Assembly: GCA_024653795.1 (NCBI GenBank)
Contig: JANLHY010000451.1
Coordinates: forward strand, 1-10,496
Source of the DNA: Candidatus Brocadiaceae bacterium
GTDB taxonomy: Bacteria > Planctomycetota > Brocadiia > Brocadiales > Brocadiaceae
Direction of reading: 5' to 3'
DNA: 10,496 nt
Position numbers and translations under genes: made by a program. Below the pieces are notes generated by a model. That model was not told the origin of the DNA. It ran no database searches and worked only from the letters and a program-made list of their open reading frames with translations. Shown here in pieces: positions 6,796 to 10,496 of this stretch (position 1 is the first letter of the stretch; each line of letters starts with the position of its first letter).

Positions 6796-7212
6796 CTATG
6801 CTTCTTCTGCAAGTTTAACAGACACATCATTTTCTTCCAATAAATTCACGACCGGTATCTCAGGTATTTTATCAATATCCTTTCCTGCTATTAGCCCAAC
6901 GGCGCCTACCTGAGACAAATCCTCAATCTTATCGTCTTTTATAATTAAAAAACGTATAATATAATCAGAAAGTTGGAAATCCCTTCTGACCATTGCTATG
7001 GCTGAATTTTTAGCATTAAAATGGACCAACAGGTATGTCCCGCGTTTATGACTTTTGATCTTATATGCTAATTTTTTTTCGCCCCACTTTTCGGTTTTTA
7101 GTATCTCTGCACCGTTCTTTTGCAGAATATCGTGAATGTGCTTGACCGCATTATCCCACTCTGTGCTGGCATGAGCATTATCAATTAAAAACAACCCTTC
7201 GTACATCCTCAA
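6796..7212 (-). CDS. rpsF: 30S ribosomal protein bS6
   Basis: bS6 pairs with bS18 on the platform of the small ribosomal subunit. The 138-residue product begins MRMYEGLFLID, matching the family pattern M-R-x-Y-E. It continues with the alpha/beta fold through KKLAYKIKSHKRGTYLLVHF (46-65) and the basic strand region to about 93. A tail of about 45 residues follows, ending acidic, longer than in minimal S6 proteins. I place the start at TTG (7210-7212). It lies 8 nt after a perfect AGGAGG, and Met-Arg-x-Tyr-Glu is the normal N terminus. The in-frame ATG two codons later would be 14 nt from that site. It is flanked by two copies of the repeated hairpin element and by the two longest gaps in the cluster, so it may be a regulated entry point. 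Confidence 0.95.
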   Translation of the reverse strand: MRMYEGLFLIDNAHASTEWDNAVKHIHDILQKNGAEILKTEKWGEKKLAYKIKSHKRGTYLLVHFNAKNSAIAMVRRDFQLSDYIIRFLIIKDDKIEDLSQVGAVGLIAGKDIDKIPEIPVVNLLEENDVSVKLAEEA

Positions 7213-7220
7213 ATTCTATT

Positions 7221-7226
7221 CCTCCT
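7221..7226 (-). promoter_or_regulatory. Shine-Dalgarno that decides a TTG start for rpsF
   Basis: A perfect AGGAGG stands 8 nt before TTG and 14 nt before the next ATG (7204-7206). The spacing, together with the family N terminus M-R-x-Y-E, favours TTG. Confidence 0.7.
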
Positions 7227-7269
7227 GCTTTTGACATTTATACTATAAAATACAAAACTCTTTTATACC

Positions 7270-7299
7270 TTTCCCCGTTTTCACGAGGACAAGTCTATA
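7270..7299 (-). repeat. Repeated hairpin element, copy B (upstream of rpsF)
   Basis: This is the second copy of the 30-bp element, in the 99-nt gap between pth and rpsF. On the minus strand TCCTCG (7284-7289) pairs with CGGGGA (7272-7277) around the same TGAAAA loop as copy A, with the same G-U wobble and one compensated pair. It is preceded by TATAGAC, aligned with TATAAAC in copy A. It ends 57 nt before the rpsF TTG. Around it, TATAAA (7262-7267) and further TATA-rich stretches could serve as -10 elements, but I see no well-spaced -35 box. Confidence 0.6.
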
Positions 7300-7311
7300 C
7301 ACAACAAAAGG

Positions 7312-7866
7312 TCAATTAAATTTATTCATACAAGCCTCGATGCCTTCAAACATCCAGGTTTTTAATGCCTGATAGGCCTCTTCAATAGCTTCTTCTTTCA
7401 TGTGCTCTTCTTCTTTAGAAAATGGGGAGAGGACATAATCACTCGGATCTCCATCCGCAGGGCGCCCTATCCCAATTCTTAAACGAGAAAAATCTGTAGA
7501 ACCCAAGCGGCCTGCGATAGATTCTAGCCCCAGATGTCCCCCACATCCACCACTGCGTCTAATACGTATTTTCCCCAGAGGCATGTCCAGATCATCGCAT
7601 ATGACCATGAGATCCTGCAGCGAGCATTTATACATATCTACAGCTTCTTTCATGGCAACCCCGCTCAAATTCATAAACGTCTGCGGTTTTAACAGGACAA
7701 TATCTTCCTGATCCACAGACTTCTTACAAAAGAGGGACTGGAACTTTTTTTGAGTATACTCCATTTCAAGTTGCTGTGCAAGCCGGTCTATTACCATAAA
7801 ACCCAAATTGTGTCTCGTCTTCAAATATTTTTTCCCAGGATTGCCCAGACCAACAATAATCTTCAT
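7312..7866 (-). CDS. pth: Peptidyl-tRNA hydrolase Pth
   Basis: Pth releases peptides from prematurely dissociated peptidyl-tRNA so that the tRNA can be reused. The 184-residue cytoplasmic enzyme matches the family length (about 190). It has IVGLGNPG (4-11, with Asn9), the catalytic His19 in TRHN, KPQTFMNLSG (60-69, with Asn66), and DDLDMPLG (91-98, with the catalytic-partner Asp91). SRLRIGIGRP lies at 127-136. One oddity is that the GGHNGL motif of E. coli Pth (Asn114, substrate contact) reads GGHLGL here, with Leu112. The ATG has only a weak ribosome-binding site (GTGG), and the gene starts 15 nt after the rplY stop, so coupling to rplY is plausible. The rplY-pth order is the same as ctc-spoVC in Bacillus subtilis. 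Confidence 0.96.
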   Translation of the reverse strand: MKIIVGLGNPGKKYLKTRHNLGFMVIDRLAQQLEMEYTQKKFQSLFCKKSVDQEDIVLLKPQTFMNLSGVAMKEAVDMYKCSLQDLMVICDDLDMPLGKIRIRRSGGCGGHLGLESIAGRLGSTDFSRLRIGIGRPADGDPSDYVLSPFSKEEEHMKEEAIEEAYQALKTWMFEGIEACMNKFN

Positions 7867-7881
7867 TGATCACATACCACG

Positions 7882-8532
7882 TTAAGTCTTTTTTGCAGAC
7901 TCTGCAGATTCTTCTTCTCCCTCTTTTGGTTTCTTGGTAATGACTTCTGGTTCGGCCAGCAATTCCTCTTCTGATACGGCTTTTGCCTCTACAATCTGGT
8001 GCACAGTTGCAACAACTACGTCAGCATCCGATATATACTGAACACCTTCCAGCACAGGCAATTCCTTAACGTGAATCGCCTTACCCAATCCCAGTTCAGA
8101 TATGTTTACTTTTATTTTCTCAGGGATAGCAGTTGGAAGGCATTCTATTTCTACGTCCTTCATGACGTGGGTTAACACACCGCCTTCCTTCACTCCTATA
8201 GACTCTCCATGTAACTCAATTGAAACTCGCAGTTTTACCCTTTCCGTCAAATCAATCCGCGAGAAATCCACATGAAGTACACAGTCTAAGAGATTATCAT
8301 ATTGAACATCCTTTATAAGCGCAGATTCTTTCTTATTATCAACGGTTAAATCAATCATCCTTGTCCCAGAATGAAGGATGCGCGTAAAATCGAGTTCATT
8401 CAGACACAGCATAACATTCTCCTGTTTATGTCCATATAATATAGCCGGGATTTGTCCGGACTCTCTAAGCTTTTTAACAGCCCTACTACCCTTTGTCGTT
8501 CTTTTTTCCGCCTTTAATTCTAAGATTTTCAT
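7882..8532 (-). CDS. rplY: 50S ribosomal protein bL25, Ctc/TL5 type
   Basis: bL25 binds 5S rRNA at the central protuberance of the large subunit. At 216 residues this is the long Ctc/TL5 form rather than the about 94-residue E. coli form. The N-terminal 5S-binding domain (about 1-92) shows GSRAVKKLRESGQIPAILYG at 15-34 and VLHVDF (85-90). The C-terminal beta domain (about 95-182) includes GVKEGGVL (113-120). A Glu/Lys/Ala-rich tail (about 183-216) is probably disordered. The ATG follows GGGAG at a slightly long spacing, 28 nt after prs. In Bacillus subtilis the equivalent ctc is a general-stress gene; no stress promoter is evident here. Confidence 0.95.
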   Translation of the reverse strand: MKILELKAEKRTTKGSRAVKKLRESGQIPAILYGHKQENVMLCLNELDFTRILHSGTRMIDLTVDNKKESALIKDVQYDNLLDCVLHVDFSRIDLTERVKLRVSIELHGESIGVKEGGVLTHVMKDVEIECLPTAIPEKIKVNISELGLGKAIHVKELPVLEGVQYISDADVVVATVHQIVEAKAVSEEELLAEPEVITKKPKEGEEESAESAKKT

Positions 8533-8560
8533 CTCTTTTTACTCCCAAAAACAAAATTTA

Positions 8561-9529
8561 TTAAACAAACAGAGAACTCACCGATTCATGACGGTGAATT
8601 CTCATTATCGCATCTCCTAAAAGTTCAGAAATAGACAATACCTTTATTTTATCGTTCAATCCTTTTGCCTTTTCAGAAAGAGGTATTGTATCAGTTACCA
8701 CGATTTCCTTAATGGGCGCAGCTGACAGTTTTTCTACTGCAGACCCACAGAACACAGGATGGGTTGCGCCCACATAAATATCTTTTGCGCCCCTTTCTTT
8801 GAGCACACTCGCTGCCTGAGCAATCGAACCTCCCGTAGCAATTAAATCATCAATCATTACCACATTTTTATTCGCTACGTCGCCTATTACAAATCCAATT
8901 TCCGTCTCATCAGGACCTACCCTTCGCTTATCCACAATGGCCATTTTTATCCCCAATTTCTTGGAATAATTTCTGGCCAGTTTTATACCCCCAACATCTG
9001 GCGTTACCACCACCAGGTCTGACGAAACCAACCTTTCGAAATATTTTGATATTACAGGAAAGGCAAGCAAATGATCTACAGGGATATCAAAAAAACCCTG
9101 TATTTGAGCCGCATGCAAATCGACCGTAAGCACACGATCGGCGCCTGCTTCAGTTATAATGTTCGCAACTAATTTTGCCGTTATGGGCACTCGCCCCTCG
9201 TCTTTTCTGTCTTTTCTTGCATACCCATAATACGGTAATACTGCTGTGATACGCGCAGCCGATGCTCTTTTCAGACAATCTATAAATATAAGCAGTTCAG
9301 TCAAATTCTCATTAACAGGCGGACATGTCGGCTGCACCAAAAACACGTCCGCACCACGAACATCCTCATTTACCTTCAGGTCAATTTCACCGTCGGGAAA
9401 ACGGCCCACATAAGCGTTTCCCAGTTGAATTGACAGGTGTTCGCAAATTTTCTTTGCCAGAGCAGGATTTGCATTTCCTGAAAAAATCTTTAAGTGGTTT
9501 ATCTCCTCCAGCCTTCTTTTTTTATCCAT
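8561..9529 (-). CDS. prs: Ribose-phosphate pyrophosphokinase (PRPP synthetase)
   Basis: Prs transfers pyrophosphate from ATP to ribose 5-phosphate, making PRPP for purine, pyrimidine, histidine, tryptophan and NAD synthesis. The 322-residue protein is full length. LKIFSGNANPALA (13-25) opens the fold, after a basic extension of about 12 residues. The catalytic flexible-loop region YARKDRKDEGRVPI lies at 103-116. The metal-binding TVDLHAAQIQGFF (135-147) and TPDVGG (176-181) follow. The PRPP-binding motif is VVMIDDLIATGGSI (223-236), and the C terminus MRIHRHESVSSLF is typical of class I enzymes. The ATG follows AAGGA by 5 nt. This site lies within the end of glmU, only 2 nt after whose stop prs begins, so the two are probably translated together. 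Confidence 0.97.
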   Translation of the reverse strand: MDKKRRLEEINHLKIFSGNANPALAKKICEHLSIQLGNAYVGRFPDGEIDLKVNEDVRGADVFLVQPTCPPVNENLTELLIFIDCLKRASAARITAVLPYYGYARKDRKDEGRVPITAKLVANIITEAGADRVLTVDLHAAQIQGFFDIPVDHLLAFPVISKYFERLVSSDLVVVTPDVGGIKLARNYSKKLGIKMAIVDKRRVGPDETEIGFVIGDVANKNVVMIDDLIATGGSIAQAASVLKERGAKDIYVGATHPVFCGSAVEKLSAAPIKEIVVTDTIPLSEKAKGLNDKIKVLSISELLGDAIMRIHRHESVSSLFV

Positions 9530-9531
9530 AG

Positions 9532-10496
9532 CTATCCTTCTATCCTAGAAAAAAGACCTGCTTTATCCATCATACCAGAAACCTCAACATCATCCTCTAT
9601 CTTTGCATCTGCCTTTATATATGCGAAAGGGCCGATACGACATCGTTGGCCAATAACTACATTTTTACAAATATAAGTAAAAGGATACACCGTTGTTCCC
9701 TCCCCGATCTCGACGCGATTTTCAATAAACGTACTTGCAGGGTCAACCATGGTTATCCCTTTATCCATAAAATAACGCACAATTTCATCGCGTCTTATTT
9801 GGTTGACAACCGCTAACTCCCCCTGGGTATTTATCCCTAACACCTCAGTAGTATTTATACTCTCAAGCCCCTCAATTTTCTTTCCCTTACGGTAAAAGAT
9901 CGAAATAATGTCAGTCAAATAAAACTCGCCTTTTTTATTACGAGGCGCAATTTCGCTTAAACCCTCCGAAAGGGACTTTACCTTAAAAACATACATACCT
10001 ACGTTGATTTCTTTGATTTGTAATTCGTCTGCGCTCGCCTCGCTCTCTTCTATAATTCCTTTTATACACCCACGAGAATCCCTAAAAATCCGCCCGTATC
10101 CTTCGGGTCTGTCTAAGAAGGCCGTTAATAATGTCATGTCCGCATCATTCTCAGCATTTGCAGCAATCAGTTTTTTCAGCGTCTGCGGCTTAATTAGAGG
10201 GGCATCACCATTTAATGCCATGACTACGCCTGTAAGGCCTGAAAGAAGATGCCTGGCAGACAGAACAGCATGTGCCGTTCCCAACTGCTCTTGCTGTTCT
10301 ACAATCTTGACAGATACCCCTTTAAGACTATCTTTTACTTCTTCTTTTTTATCTCCGACAACTACAATTATCTGCGAAATTTCTGCATTTTGCACAGCCT
10401 CAATCACACATTCCAAAAGGGTTATCCCACACACCTCGTGGAGCACCTTGGGCCTGGCAGACCGCATACGCGTCCCTTTTCCTGCAGCAAGAATGA
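9532..10496 (-). CDS. glmU: GlmU-type GlcNAc-1-P uridyltransferase, short C terminus; 5' end off-window
   Basis: GlmU makes UDP-GlcNAc for peptidoglycan and lipid A. The frame stays open to the window edge. Codons at 10468-10494 read ILAAGKGTR, so the true start is upstream of 10496 and the Met at 10465-10467 is internal to the LAAGKGTRM nucleotide-binding motif. Counting from that Met, the uridyltransferase domain is complete: QLGTAHAV (61-68), NGDAPL (86-91, metal-binding Asp), GYGR (123-126), EINVG (153-157), FYLTDII (182-188) and EVLGIN (208-213). Only about 60 residues of left-handed beta-helix follow (about 240-300), ending in a stop before the region that carries the acetyltransferase catalytic residues. 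The full protein is probably about 325-330 residues, against about 456 in E. coli. prs begins 2 nt later, so there is no room for the missing domain. Acetylation of glucosamine-1-phosphate must be done elsewhere, or the call should be a GlmU-like nucleotidyltransferase. Confidence 0.88.
   Translation of the reverse strand, partial: ILAAGKGTRMRSARPKVLHEVCGITLLECVIEAVQNAEISQIIVVVGDKKEEVKDSLKGVSVKIVEQQEQLGTAHAVLSARHLLSGLTGVVMALNGDAPLIKPQTLKKLIAANAENDADMTLLTAFLDRPEGYGRIFRDSRGCIKGIIEESEASADELQIKEINVGMYVFKVKSLSEGLSEIAPRNKKGEFYLTDIISIFYRKGKKIEGLESINTTEVLGINTQGELAVVNQIRRDEIVRYFMDKGITMVDPASTFIENRVEIGEGTTVYPFTYICKNVVIGQRCRIGPFAYIKADAKIEDDVEVSGMMDKAGLFSRIEG

Noticed and set aside
7213..7311. Known bS6:bS18 autoregulatory leader upstream of rpsF
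   Set aside because: I looked for the CCG-containing bulged stem described for that RNA family. The leader has a hairpin but no CCG on the transcribed strand, so I left it as an unassigned element.
6181..9543. Identical 12-mer CTATCCTTCTAT upstream of rpsR (6181) and prs (9532)
   Set aside because: Both are the Shine-Dalgarno region in AT-rich context, and a 12-nt match in 10 kb is expected by chance.
9532..9600. Frameshift or sequencing error truncating glmU
   Set aside because: prs and its ribosome-binding site follow within 2 nt, and no beta-helix sequence remains in another frame, so the short C terminus appears genuine.
254..9676. Numerous plus-strand open frames of 60-190 codons
   Set aside because: They lie antisense within strong minus-strand genes, show no recognisable domains and have no consistent ribosome-binding sites; they are shadows of the real genes.

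Overview
This window is a dense run of twelve conserved housekeeping genes, all on the minus strand. Transcription runs from the right edge to the left edge. Every gene looks intact except the first, glmU, whose 5' end lies beyond position 10496.

Order in the direction of transcription: glmU, prs, rplY (bL25/Ctc), pth; then rpsF (bS6), ssb, rpsR (bS18), rplI (bL9), dnaB; then bamA, ompH/skp, lpxC. The first block matches the classic glmU-prs-ctc-pth string (as in Bacillus subtilis). The second matches the widespread rpsF-ssb-rpsR-rplI-dnaB string. The third is an outer-membrane block: beta-barrel assembly, periplasmic chaperone and the committed step of lipid A synthesis. Spacing is operon-like: gaps of 2, 28, 15, 99, 130, 50, 12 and 22 nt, then a 4-nt ATGA overlap between dnaB and bamA, then gaps of 2 and 3 nt. 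The two widest gaps, on either side of rpsF, each carry a copy of a 26/30-identical element that folds into a hairpin with a compensatory base-pair change. These gaps are the likeliest places for internal promoters or leader regulation.

Positions 1-223, beyond the lpxC stop, hold no gene. They contain a composite inverted-repeat element of about 120-130 bp: 15-bp perfect outer arms around a perfect 32-bp palindrome.

The organism is a diderm bacterium with lipid A (BamA, OmpH, LpxC) and moderately low GC (about 40% by eye). The gene string and protein style suggest an anammox-type planctomycete (Brocadiales). That is an impression from sequence alone, not a database result, and I hold it at about 0.45.

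I found no obviously new biological system; this is core genome. The points worth a second look are the repeated covarying hairpin around rpsF, a GlmU that stops before most of its acetyltransferase domain, the coupling of dnaB to bamA, the composite palindrome at the left edge, and several start-codon and residue oddities.
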